DNA from: Calditrichota bacterium
GTDB taxonomy: Bacteria; Electryoneota; RPQS01
Assembly: GCA_020057985.1 (NCBI GenBank)
Contig: JAGVEU010000463.1
Location: 1-8,063, forward strand
Reading direction: 5' to 3'
Length of the DNA stretch: 8,063 bases
The notes under the pieces: generated by a model
Database searches by the model: none
What the model was told of the DNA's origin: nothing
The model's input: only the letters and a program-made list of their open reading frames with translations
Position numbers and translations under genes: made by a program
In this document: positions 1-6,394 of the stretch, one piece after another
Layout of the letters: the number at the start of each line of letters is the position of its first letter
How positions within the stretch are numbered: the first letter of the stretch is position 1

Positions 1-6
1 TGTGTC

Positions 7-1131
7 CTAAATCCGAATCTCAAACAGCCTCAGTTGTTCTTTCATCCATGAATACGGAATGGCAAGTTCCTGCGGATGTGCTCCGGGCGGGACTCGACCT
101 TTAAGCATGGCCAAAGCAATGGCCGCGGCGGGAAAGGCGGTGAGTTGTCCCATCGCCGTAAGTTTGCGCTCCGAGTTTTCTTTATGCACGAGTTCGATCT
201 TCTCAGTTTTTCCACCGTCGCCTTTGGCGGACACTCGCAGCAGAACCATGTCCGGCTGATTCTTAGGCAGGATCTGATCCAAAACGCGCGCGAGCATCTG
301 TCGCGGAGTGACTTCTGTGGCGCCGAAGCGAATGGGCTTGGTTGCGGTCAGTCCCACATTGCGCAGCGTTTTCAAAATGTTCAGGTGTCCGGGATACCGG
401 ATGGTCTTGTAGTCGAGCTGCTTGACTCTTCCATAGAGCGTGTGTGGTAATGTCGAAGTTCCACCCGACGTAATAAACGCTTCGAGAACCCCGATCCCGT
501 CAAAACTGATCGGTTCGAGCTTGGAGAGCGAGGGTACAATAGCGACTTCTCCCTTGCGGATTTCCCGCGCATCTTCAAGATACTCGTTCAACAGTCCGTG
601 GACGGAAAAGAACTGGGCGTACTTCATCGCTCCGACCGGCTTCTGCGGCAACCCTCCCACTCGAATGGCAACCGACTCGCAACTCCGAAACCGTTTCGCC
701 AATTCCCATGCCAGAATGTTCGTCAGCCCCGGCGCAAGTCCGGTGTCGGGAATTAGCGCGACCCCTTTTTGCTTGGCCGCCTCGCTCATCCCCAGAATTT
801 CATCCGTCACTTCGGGATTACCGCCCAAGTCCACAAACGAGACTCCATGCTCGACGCAGGCGCGCGCAAGCTTCGGATTGAGGAAGTATGGCACGCACGA
901 CACACAAACCCGAATTCCGTCCAGCACGGAAGCCGGATCGTCTTTCTCCAGATCAAAGATCCTTGCATCAAGCAGCCGTGAACCGAGAAACTTCTCTGCA
1001 TCGCGCAAGACTGTTTCATCGCGCTCGCATAACCGCACAGCTATCGGGCCTTGCGGATGATGGAGAAAGAAATATGCAGCGACCCGCCCCATCAGGCCAG
1101 ATCCCGCCACTAAAACCTCTGTCTTTGGCAT
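7..1131 (-). CDS. L-lysine 6-dehydrogenase-like enzyme (saccharopine dehydrogenase family)
   Basis: A cytoplasmic NAD(P)-dependent oxidoreductase of 374 residues. Residues 5-22 form a Rossmann dinucleotide-binding start (VLVAGSGLMGRVAAYFF), followed by the family motifs DLGGN (101-105), PDTGLAPGL (128-136), RVGGLP (157-162), EAFITSGGTSTLP (217-229) and YKTIRYPGH (241-249). From memory, the last two blocks match the Geobacillus L-lysine 6-dehydrogenase almost word for word (EAF.TSGGTSTL, YKTIRY.GH) and the length is the same. That enzyme oxidatively deaminates the epsilon-amino group of L-lysine to the semialdehyde, which cyclises to piperideine-6-carboxylate. No signal peptide is visible. The ATG at 1131 is preceded by GAGGG, very close to the start. 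It is transcribed divergently from the lysyl-endopeptidase gene. Other members of the family (saccharopine or carboxynorspermidine dehydrogenase) remain possible, so the substrate is inferred, not proven. Confidence 0.85.
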   Translation of the reverse strand: MPKTEVLVAGSGLMGRVAAYFFLHHPQGPIAVRLCERDETVLRDAEKFLGSRLLDARIFDLEKDDPASVLDGIRVCVSCVPYFLNPKLARACVEHGVSFVDLGGNPEVTDEILGMSEAAKQKGVALIPDTGLAPGLTNILAWELAKRFRSCESVAIRVGGLPQKPVGAMKYAQFFSVHGLLNEYLEDAREIRKGEVAIVPSLSKLEPISFDGIGVLEAFITSGGTSTLPHTLYGRVKQLDYKTIRYPGHLNILKTLRNVGLTATKPIRFGATEVTPRQMLARVLDQILPKNQPDMVLLRVSAKGDGGKTEKIELVHKENSERKLTAMGQLTAFPAAAIALAMLKGRVPPGAHPQELAIPYSWMKEQLRLFEIRI

Positions 1132-1176
1132 AAGCCCTCGCTTCGGTAGGATGCTCCGCTAACCTCGTTTTCCTGA

Positions 1177-1205
1177 AATATAACTCATTATTCTATTAGA
1201 GTCAA
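1177..1205 (-). promoter_or_regulatory. Sigma70-type promoter for the lysine dehydrogenase-like gene
   Basis: Read on the minus strand, TTGACT (1205-1200) and TATATT (1182-1177) are separated by exactly 17 bases. Each box matches the sigma70 consensus at five of six positions. Transcription would begin near 1170, leaving a leader of about 40 bases before the ATG at 1131. The flanks are AT-rich. This is the best promoter in the window; it is predicted from sequence alone. The next stretch, 1206-1296, shows no gene and no clear signal. Confidence 0.6.
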
Positions 1206-1296
1206 GCCAATCCGACAAACAAACGGAGTTCCAACCTCATTTTCTTGAATGTAGATTTGCGATGTCCACTTTGTAATTCTCTAATTTTTTGAGAGT

Positions 1297-1400
1297 TATA
1301 GCAGTTCTCGAAAACAATCCGACAAAAGATTCCGGCAGGGTTGCGGAGGACCTTAACCCTGCTCGGCGCACATGTCGGAACCATTTCAAGAAACACTAGA
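1297..1400. repeat. Element A: imperfect palindromic, MITE-like intergenic repeat
   Basis: A 104-base imperfect palindrome whose nested arms share one centre at 1348.5. The pairs are TATAG/CTAGA (1297-1301 with 1396-1400, one mismatch), GTTCTCGAAA with TTTCAAGAAA(C) (1304-1313 with 1384-1393), TCCGACA/TGTCGGA (1318-1324 with 1373-1379, perfect) and GCAGGGTT/AACCCTGC (1335-1342 with 1355-1362, perfect, 12-base loop). It shares GATTCCGG followed by GGGTTGCGGA, and the end TTTCAAGAAACACTA, with element B at 4116-4246. The two are therefore copies of one repeat family. It contains no gene. It has no U-tract, so it is not a simple terminator. Confidence 0.65.
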
Positions 1401-1442
1401 CCAATATCCCCGCGATAATTTTTCGCCGCCGCTCTTTTTCTC

Positions 1443-1523
1443 TTGCTTTTTCTGAGAAATTGTAGTATACTTTTAGCCTCTGATTTGCTCGCTTGACGTG
1501 AAGTATATAAGCAGTTCGATAAT
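1443..1523 (+). promoter_or_regulatory. Possible promoter region of the protease gene
   Basis: Two weak candidates are visible. The first is TTGCTT (1443-1448), a 17-base gap and TATACT (1466-1471). The second is TTGACG (1493-1498), a 19-base gap and GATAAT (1518-1523). The first has a good -10 box and a poor -35 box; the second has good boxes but a long spacer. If the organism uses a Bacteroidetes-type sigma factor (TTG / TAnnTTTG), neither would be a good match. The assignment is tentative. Confidence 0.3.
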
Positions 1524-1531
1524 TTCATCAC

Positions 1532-1576
1532 AAAGGAGTTATGATGACCATGTGTAAATGTAATGTAATGTACTAA
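1532..1576 (+). other. Strong ribosome binding site opening an 11-codon ORF just before the protease
   Basis: AAAGGAG (1532-1538) lies directly before ATGATGACCATG (1541-1552), and the frame reads MMTMCKCNVMY and stops at TAA 1574-1576. This is the best Shine-Dalgarno sequence near the protease, yet it opens a different frame from the protease, which starts 15 bases after the short ORF ends. Either this is a leader peptide that couples translation to the protease, or a one-base indel in the TGTAATG-like repeats at 1558-1572 has displaced the true start. In the protease frame, codons 1564-1590 read CNVLNRLRG, which would supply the positive charges missing from the predicted signal peptide. 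Confidence 0.45.
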
Positions 1577-1590
1577 ACAGGCTGCGCGGT

Positions 1591-4026
1591 TTGATGATCG
1601 CCTGCCTGAGTGTCGGCCTGATCCTCTGCACTGCTTCGCTGTCTTACGCTCAGATAAGTTCCGGCGGAACGCCCCCCAGCTTTTCTCTGAGCCTGACCTC
1701 CACTGTCCCCACGGTGACTATGCCGCCCGTGGACGTACAATCCATGCTGGACGAAGATGCGCTGGCCGGCAAGGATGTTCCCCTCCGCTTTGCTGCGGAA
1801 TTGGATGTGTCCCTCAACCTCTCCTCTTCTGGAGTTTGGGAGACCTTGGCGAGTGGCGATCGTGTGTGGCGGCTACGCATTTCCTCGCCCGGAGCTTTGA
1901 CCCTTGGTCTGCTTTATGACCAATGGTATCTCCCGAAAGGCGGAGAACTCTGGATCTATAACGATGATCGAAACATGGTGATTGGAGCCTTTACTTCCTT
2001 CAACAACTGGGAGGATGGCACAAATATCACTCAGCCGGTGAAGGGCAATGCCATCACTCTCGAATACCTGCAACCCATGGACGTGCGTGCGCAGAGCATT
2101 CTCTCGATCTATCAGGTTTGTCACGGCTACCGAGATGTGTTCAGCCGCGCCCGTGCGCTGGATGCCTTTGGGTCCTCCGGCTCGTGCAACAACAATATCA
2201 ACTGTCCTGAAGGAGCAACATGGCAAAGCGAGAAACGCGGCGTGTGCATGATTCTGAGTGGAGGCTCGCGAATCTGCACTGGCTCACTCATTAACAATAC
2301 CGCTCTGAATCAGACCCCCTACTTTCTAACGGCCAATCACTGCCTCGGCGGCGAGACCAGTTGGGTGTTCATGTTCAACTACGAAAGCGCAACCTGCAGC
2401 AATGTGGATGGCCCGACCAATCAAACTGTTGCTAATGCAACCCTTAGAGCGACATGGGCAACTTCTGATTTTGCGCTGCTGCAACTGTCAAGTTCAGTTC
2501 CCTCCACATACAGTCCCTACTACAATGGCTGGAATCGCGTGAATACCGCATCTACAAGTTCTGTATGTATTCATCATCCGAGCGGCGACATCAAGAAAAT
2601 TTCCTTTGATAACAACGCTCCTACGAGTTCCGGCTGGTACACAACCGGCGACAATCACTGGAAAATCCTCGCGTGGGATGACGGTACAACCGAACCCGGA
2701 TCATCCGGCTCACCCCTGTTCGACCAGAATCATCGCATCACCGGACAGCTTCATGGCGGCGACGCGACCTGCACGAACAATGTCAATGATTATTTCGGCA
2801 AGTTCGCCACTAGCTGGGCCGGTGGTGGCACAAACTCCACCCGTGTCAGCAACTGGCTTAATCCTGCCGGAACCGCTCCCAACACGCTTAACGGCCTGAA
2901 CGGCACGGGCGGCGGTGGGGCTCCGGTCAACGATCTCTGCCCCGGTACAGCCATCTCGGCACTTCCCTACTCGCAGAGTGGCTCTACTGCCAGCGCTAAC
3001 AATAACTACACCAACTGCGTCGGCGTAACGTCCAAAGATGTCGTATACAACATGACCCTCACGAGCTGCATGAACGTCACGGTTTCTCTCTGCGGATCAG
3101 GTTACGACACCGGCCTTGGAGTGCGCAACGGCGGCGCTTGCCCCGGCTCAACTCAGGTGGCCTGCAATGATGACTACTCGAGTTGCGGAACCGGAAGTCA
3201 AGTGAGTTTCCAAGCCGCCGCAGGGACAACCTATTACATCATTGTCCACGGCTACTCCAGCTACAGCGGCAACTTCACCTTGAATGTGACCGGCACAGCA
3301 TGCAGCAGCGCCAACAACGACGTCTGCCCCGGCATCACGATCAACTCGACGCCCTATAGCCACACGGACAACACCTGCAACAAGGCGAACAACTACACCA
3401 ACTGCGTGGGCAGCGCCTCGCGGGATGCGGTATACACGCTCAATGTTCCGACAGCGCGCAGCATTACTGTTTCGCTCTGCGGAGCCACTTGGGACACCGG
3501 CCTTGGTGTGCGCAGAAGCGGCTCCTGCCCGGGCACCATCCAAGTCGCCTGCAACGATGATGCGACCTGCAACGGCGCCAGTTCTCGCCAGAGCAAAGTG
3601 ACCTTCTCAGCCAGCGCTAACACCAACTACTACATTATTGTCCACGGCTACAGCACCTACTGTGGCGCGTACACGTTGAGCATTACATCACCCTCAGCCA
3701 ATCCGCCGGATGATCCGTATGAAAACGATCAGATCGAAGCGGTCGGCAAGACAGCGATGGTTACGGAATATGCTCTGCATCAGAACTATCCGAACCCCTT
3801 CAACCCGACGACAACCCTTGTTTATGACCTGCTTGAACCGGGCTTCGTTAGCCTCAGAGTTTTCAATATTGCTGGTCAGGAAGTTGCGACGGTTGTCAAT
3901 GGCGAGATGGAGACCGGCAGTCATTCTGTGAACTTCAATGCCAGCAATCTGCCCTCCGGAGTCTATGTCTATCGCCTCGAAGTCAACAATTATGTCTCTT
4001 CCAAGAAGATGCTGCTGATGAAATAA
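1591..4026 (+). CDS. Secreted lysyl endopeptidase (Lys-C type) with two PPC-like domains and a T9SS sorting domain
   Basis: A serine endopeptidase of 811 residues predicted to cut after lysine. A signal peptide spans 1-20 (ending SLSYA), then a propeptide to about 193. The protease domain starts near GSSGSCN (194). The triad is His250 (LTANHC), Asp293 (TSDFALLQL) and Ser372 (EPGSSGSP). Aligned from memory to Achromobacter protease I, Trp349, His388 (GQLHGG) and Asp400 match the lysine-specificity residues Trp169, His210 and Asp225. Cysteines 199, 205, 229, 251, 269 and 394 match its three disulfides; Cys219 and Cys326 are an extra pair. Two cysteine-rich PPC-like domains follow (about 446-570 and 571-700), then a type A T9SS sorting domain (726-811, NYPNPFNPTTT to KKMLLMK), so the protein is likely exported by T9SS after Sec. 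The start is TTG 1591 or ATG 1594, with only a weak AGG upstream; a frameshifted start at 1541 is possible. Confidence 0.92.
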   Translation: MMIACLSVGLILCTASLSYAQISSGGTPPSFSLSLTSTVPTVTMPPVDVQSMLDEDALAGKDVPLRFAAELDVSLNLSSSGVWETLASGDRVWRLRISSPGALTLGLLYDQWYLPKGGELWIYNDDRNMVIGAFTSFNNWEDGTNITQPVKGNAITLEYLQPMDVRAQSILSIYQVCHGYRDVFSRARALDAFGSSGSCNNNINCPEGATWQSEKRGVCMILSGGSRICTGSLINNTALNQTPYFLTANHCLGGETSWVFMFNYESATCSNVDGPTNQTVANATLRATWATSDFALLQLSSSVPSTYSPYYNGWNRVNTASTSSVCIHHPSGDIKKISFDNNAPTSSGWYTTGDNHWKILAWDDGTTEPGSSGSPLFDQNHRITGQLHGGDATCTNNVNDYFGKFATSWAGGGTNSTRVSNWLNPAGTAPNTLNGLNGTGGGGAPVNDLCPGTAISALPYSQSGSTASANNNYTNCVGVTSKDVVYNMTLTSCMNVTVSLCGSGYDTGLGVRNGGACPGSTQVACNDDYSSCGTGSQVSFQAAAGTTYYIIVHGYSSYSGNFTLNVTGTACSSANNDVCPGITINSTPYSHTDNTCNKANNYTNCVGSASRDAVYTLNVPTARSITVSLCGATWDTGLGVRRSGSCPGTIQVACNDDATCNGASSRQSKVTFSASANTNYYIIVHGYSTYCGAYTLSITSPSANPPDDPYENDQIEAVGKTAMVTEYALHQNYPNPFNPTTTLVYDLLEPGFVSLRVFNIAGQEVATVVNGEMETGSHSVNFNASNLPSGVYVYRLEVNNYVSSKKMLLMK
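2929..3690 (+). repeat. Tandem duplication encoding the two PPC-like domains
   Basis: Two copies of about 380 bases lie side by side, roughly 2929-3297 and 3313-3690. They match in protein (ND[LV]CPG, NNYTNCVG, VSLCG...DTGLGVR, ACNDD, TYYIIVHGYS/NYYIIVHGYS) and in DNA, for example AACTACACCAACTGCGT and GACACCGGCCTTGG appear in both. The close DNA identity suggests a fairly recent duplication. PPC domains are typically found after secreted protease domains and are often removed during maturation. Confidence 0.75.
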
Positions 4027-4048
4027 GGGATGAAGGATGAGGGATGAA
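4027..4048 (+). repeat. GGATGA micro-repeat directly after the protease stop
   Basis: GGGATGAA, GGATGA and GGGATGAA follow one another immediately after the TAA stop. The GATGAA core is the same as in the seven-base repeat at 6350-6377. No function can be assigned from the sequence. Confidence 0.6.
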
Positions 4049-4072
4049 TCCGGAGTCCCGCAGCTTGATGGA

Positions 4073-4106
4073 GCAGGGGCGGTCATGCGACCGCCCTTGC
4101 CTTTTT
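4073..4106 (+). terminator. Rho-independent terminator of the protease gene
   Basis: A 12-base-pair stem pairs GCAGGGGCGGTC (4073-4084) with GACCGCCCTTGC (4089-4100), with one G-U pair and the four-base loop ATGC. It is followed by CTTTTT. It lies 47 bases after the protease stop codon and matches the classical terminator form well. Confidence 0.85.
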
Positions 4107-4115
4107 CCATATACC

Positions 4116-4246
4116 TATAGTTCTTCCCGAAAGTGCGTTGCGATCATGGATTCCGGTGGGTCGCGGACCAGCACCGAGGACGGTGCTGGCTAGTAATGAC
4201 AGCGCTCTGAGAGCAACATCGCAACTTACTTTCGAGAAACACTATA
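4116..4246. repeat. Element B: imperfect palindromic, MITE-like intergenic repeat
   Basis: A 131-base foldback. Its outer arms (4116-4144 and 4218-4246) pair at about 24 of 29 positions; the best blocks are TATAG/CTATA, CGAAAGT/ACTTTCG and GTTGCGAT/ATCGCAAC. A perfect nine-base-pair hairpin CCAGCACCG-AGGA-CGGTGCTGG (4168-4189) sits almost exactly at the centre. It shares GATTCCGG (4149-4156), GGGTCGCGGA (4158-4167) and the end TTTCGAGAAACACTA (4230-4244) with element A, in the same orientation. It has no U-tract and no open reading frame of its own. From 4247 to 4340 I see no further signal. Confidence 0.7.
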
Positions 4247-4343
4247 TCTGCTCTTCTCCCAAATAGGGGTAGTGACGGCATGAAACAATCCTCCCCGCAA
4301 CCAACTCCAATGCGATAGCACACCAGTCCCATAACACCTTCAC

Positions 4344-4348
4344 AGGAG
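4344..4348 (+). promoter_or_regulatory. Ribosome binding site of the PDZ-hydrolase gene
   Basis: AGGAG ends five bases before the ATG at 4354, which supports that start. No convincing promoter boxes are visible between element B and this site. Confidence 0.7.
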
Positions 4349-4353
4349 CACCT

Positions 4354-5691
4354 ATGTCTCGCGCATTTCTCTATCTATTATCTTCTCTCCTACTGCTTTT
4401 CTCGTTGCAACCTGTTTATGCTGACGACTTGCCTCGCCGCCCCTATTTCGGCTGTCAATTGCAAATGGTTCCGGACAGTCTGCGCGAACAAGTTCAGCCG
4501 CCGTTTGAAGGCGGCATCCTCGTCGGCGACGTCAAGCCAAATTCGAGCGCACTTGTAGCTGGAATTCAGTCCGGTGACATCTTGACATCTATCTCTGGTA
4601 CAAAGATCTCCAGCCCTCAGGAGTTTACCTCTACGCTGAACAAACATCGCAGCGCAACCAAAGTCGAGATTCAACTCCTGCGCGGCAACAAGCAAATGAC
4701 CAAGCGAGTCAAGCTTAAACCGTTTCCTAAAGAAACGAGTTCGGAGTATGATGTACTCTACGAATCGGTCAAAGTGGACAACGCGCTGCGCCGTATCATC
4801 ATCACAAGACCAAAGCCAAAGGGAGTCTATCCGGTTATTTTCTTTGTCGGTGGAATCGGCTGCTATTCGCTGGACCTTCCCCCAGGAACTCCTCATCCCT
4901 ACAACACGATCCTTGCTGAACTGGCTCGCTCTGGTTTTATTACCGTGCGTGTGGAAAAAAGCGGCATGGGCGATAGTCAGGGGTCGCCGTGCAGCGAGGT
5001 GAACTTTACAACCGAACTCAAGGGCTATGTGGCAGCCATCAGAGCGCTCGGAACTTACAATTTCATGGACACCACAAATATCATTCTACTCGGCCATAGC
5101 ATGGGCGGAATTATTGCGCCATTGGTGTACCGTGAATACCCGGTCAAGGGAATTATTGCCATCGCCACTGCCGCCACTTCATGGTTCGAGTACGAGTTGA
5201 TCAATCAACGCCGACAACTTGTGCTTGAGGGCATGGACTATGACACCATCGAGATCAAATCCAAAAAGAAGGAGCTGATCCTCCACAAGCTGCTTGTGGA
5301 CAATCAGACTCCTGAACAGATTCTTCAGTGGGACTCGACTGTCGCTGAGGACCTTCAGTATCCTTGCCATTATACCTATATTCAGGAAGTGGCCGCTCTC
5401 AACATGGCGCACGAATGGAAAATCGTGGATGCGCCCACGCTGGTGATTTACGGTCTGGCTGACTTTGTGACCAGCGCCGAGGATCACAGATACCTGACCG
5501 ATCTCATCAACCGCTACCATTCGGACAGGGCAACCTACGTCGAGGTCAAAGACATGGATCATTTCTTCATCAAGACCGCCACGCAACAAAGCAGCTTCGA
5601 GAATCTCGCTCAAGGCCGTCCTAATCGCGCGTTCAGTGACGATGTGCTTCCCGTGATTCTAAACTGGTCAAAGGCTCTCGTCATAAAATGA
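4354..5691 (+). CDS. Exported PDZ-domain alpha/beta hydrolase
   Basis: A 445-residue protein with a Sec signal peptide (1-23, hydrophobic LLSSLLLLFSLQPVYA). A PDZ domain follows at about 40-123, with GGILVGDVKPNSSALVAGIQ and SGDILTSISGTKISSPQEF typical of protease-associated PDZ domains. An alpha/beta-hydrolase domain fills 135-440. The nucleophile elbow is GHSMGG with Ser249; likely partners are Asp370 (VIYGLADFVT) and His403 (KDMDHFF). The FVGGIGCYS stretch (164-172) probably supplies the oxyanion hole. The PDZ may recognise peptide C-termini or an exposed segment; hydrolysis of an ester or peptide bond is likely, but the substrate is unknown. The fold resembles dienelactone-hydrolase or prolyl-oligopeptidase-like lipoproteins and esterases, although there is no lipobox and no T9SS tail. 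It is probably periplasmic and monocistronic, with its own ribosome binding site. Confidence 0.87.
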   Translation: MSRAFLYLLSSLLLLFSLQPVYADDLPRRPYFGCQLQMVPDSLREQVQPPFEGGILVGDVKPNSSALVAGIQSGDILTSISGTKISSPQEFTSTLNKHRSATKVEIQLLRGNKQMTKRVKLKPFPKETSSEYDVLYESVKVDNALRRIIITRPKPKGVYPVIFFVGGIGCYSLDLPPGTPHPYNTILAELARSGFITVRVEKSGMGDSQGSPCSEVNFTTELKGYVAAIRALGTYNFMDTTNIILLGHSMGGIIAPLVYREYPVKGIIAIATAATSWFEYELINQRRQLVLEGMDYDTIEIKSKKKELILHKLLVDNQTPEQILQWDSTVAEDLQYPCHYTYIQEVAALNMAHEWKIVDAPTLVIYGLADFVTSAEDHRYLTDLINRYHSDRATYVEVKDMDHFFIKTATQQSSFENLAQGRPNRAFSDDVLPVILNWSKALVIK

Positions 5692-5778
5692 GACTGCCCT
5701 AAGACACAACTCGAGTGAGGGGCATGTGAGGAGTGGGGACACATGCCGCCGCGAGTAAGATGAGTCACATTCTCATTT
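5686..5778. terminator. Palindrome between convergent genes, possible bidirectional terminator
   Basis: AAATGAGA (5686-5693) and TCTCATTT (5771-5778) form perfect outer arms that contain the TGA stop codons of both convergent genes. Inside lie ACTCG/CGAGT (5709-5713, 5752-5756) and GGCATGTG/CACATGCC (5721-5728, 5740-5747), all centred at 5732-5734. There is no real U-tract after the inner hairpin, only short T runs in the outer arms, so a terminator role is plausible but unproven. Confidence 0.4.
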
Positions 5779-6393
5779 CTGCTTTGATCCCTTGGCAGCG
5801 GGCACTTGCTTCGTCTCCTGCGATTGCGCAAATGGTGTGAATGGCGGCAGAGCAATGGCCGTTGGTGGAGCGAAAGACGCACGCGCCGAGGTCACGTTGT
5901 AGTAGTACCTTCCATAGGGCAATGCCAGTGCATTCAAGTCCACATAGAAAGTATCCGTTGTCGTGCCGATCTGATTCAGCGGACCGGGTGTAAACAGCGC
6001 CGTAGTATCGCGGTAGATCGTGTACGTGACCGCATCAGGAATCCGCTCCCAATCGAGACGGATGTTCGGGCTGTTGTACTGGATAACCAGTTCCTGAATC
6101 GGACTCAACGGCGAGACGGAGAACGCGGGCGACAGAAAACCCGCATGAAGTACAAAATTTGCGCTGGATTGCTGACCAATCGGTGTTGGCTGCCCGAAGG
6201 CGCTGACCAAGCTAAAATTGGTAGATGTGCTGGCTCCGCCTCCGGCATCGAGGACGGATTTGGTGATGCGAAAGTTTTCGCTCTGCTGCGGTTGACAAAA
6301 CGCTGAAACGCTGAAACACAGAAACGCTGAGAGCAGCAGCAAGACGAGCGATGAACGATGAACGATGAACGATGAATTGAAGATCGTTTTCAT
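5773..6393 (-). CDS. Small secreted protein with a fibronectin III-like domain
   Basis: A 206-residue exported protein of unknown function. A long signal peptide (about 1-33) is encoded by two micro-satellites. Residues 37-88 form a motif (SVLDAGGG.STSTNFSLVSAFGQP...SSANFVLHAGFL) that I recognise from uncharacterised secreted proteins of FCB-type genomes. Residues 97-172 look like one fibronectin III-like beta-sandwich (IRLDWERIPDAVTYTIYRD, YGRYYYNVTSA). The tail is proline-rich and then lysine-rich (KQVPAAKGSKQK), with no T9SS sorting domain. An upstream in-frame ATG at 6465 exists, but the start at 6393 is preferred: it has AAGGA eight bases upstream and gives a normal signal peptide. It follows the adhesin gene by one base, so translation is probably coupled. 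It may bind or accompany the adhesin at the cell surface; that is inference. Confidence 0.75.
   Translation of the reverse strand: MKTIFNSSFIVHRSSLVLLLLSAFLCFSVSAFCQPQQSENFRITKSVLDAGGGASTSTNFSLVSAFGQPTPIGQQSSANFVLHAGFLSPAFSVSPLSPIQELVIQYNSPNIRLDWERIPDAVTYTIYRDTTALFTPGPLNQIGTTTDTFYVDLNALALPYGRYYYNVTSARASFAPPTAIALPPFTPFAQSQETKQVPAAKGSKQK
6301..6332 (-). repeat. Eight-base micro-satellite in the signal peptide
   Basis: On the plus strand, CGCTGAAA, CGCTGAAA, CACAGAAA and CGCTGAGA follow one another. They encode the hydrophobic end of the signal peptide of the gene at 5773-6393 (around SAFLCFSVSAF). The unit is not a multiple of three, so gain or loss of one copy would shift the frame. Confidence 0.7.
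6350..6377 (-). repeat. Seven-base micro-satellite at the signal peptide start
   Basis: Three perfect GATGAAC copies and one GATGAAT lie in tandem (plus-strand reading). They encode NSSFIVHRSS near the N-terminus of the gene at 5773-6393. One copy more or fewer would change the reading frame five to ten codons after the start. Confidence 0.8.
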
Positions 6394-6394
6394 G

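Noticed and set aside
440..1060. 206-codon plus-strand ORF
   Set aside because: It lies opposite the well-supported lysine dehydrogenase-like gene and has low-complexity, domain-free protein sequence.
1238..1263. Possible third, degenerate copy of the element A/B left arm (TTCTTGAATGT...TTGCGAT)
   Set aside because: Only two short blocks match element B and no paired arm is visible; the nearby 12-base CAATCCGACAAA (1208-1219) repeats in element A (1315-1326), but this is too little to call a copy.
1202..1531. 109-codon minus-strand ORF in the intergenic region
   Set aside because: It runs across element A and the protease upstream region, has no ribosome binding site or recognisable domain, and part of its protein sequence (VFLE...) recurs in the other repeat copy, so it is translated repeat DNA.
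4144..4332. 62-codon minus-strand ORF
   Set aside because: It overlaps element B and shows no protein-like features; its reading frame is explained by the repeat.
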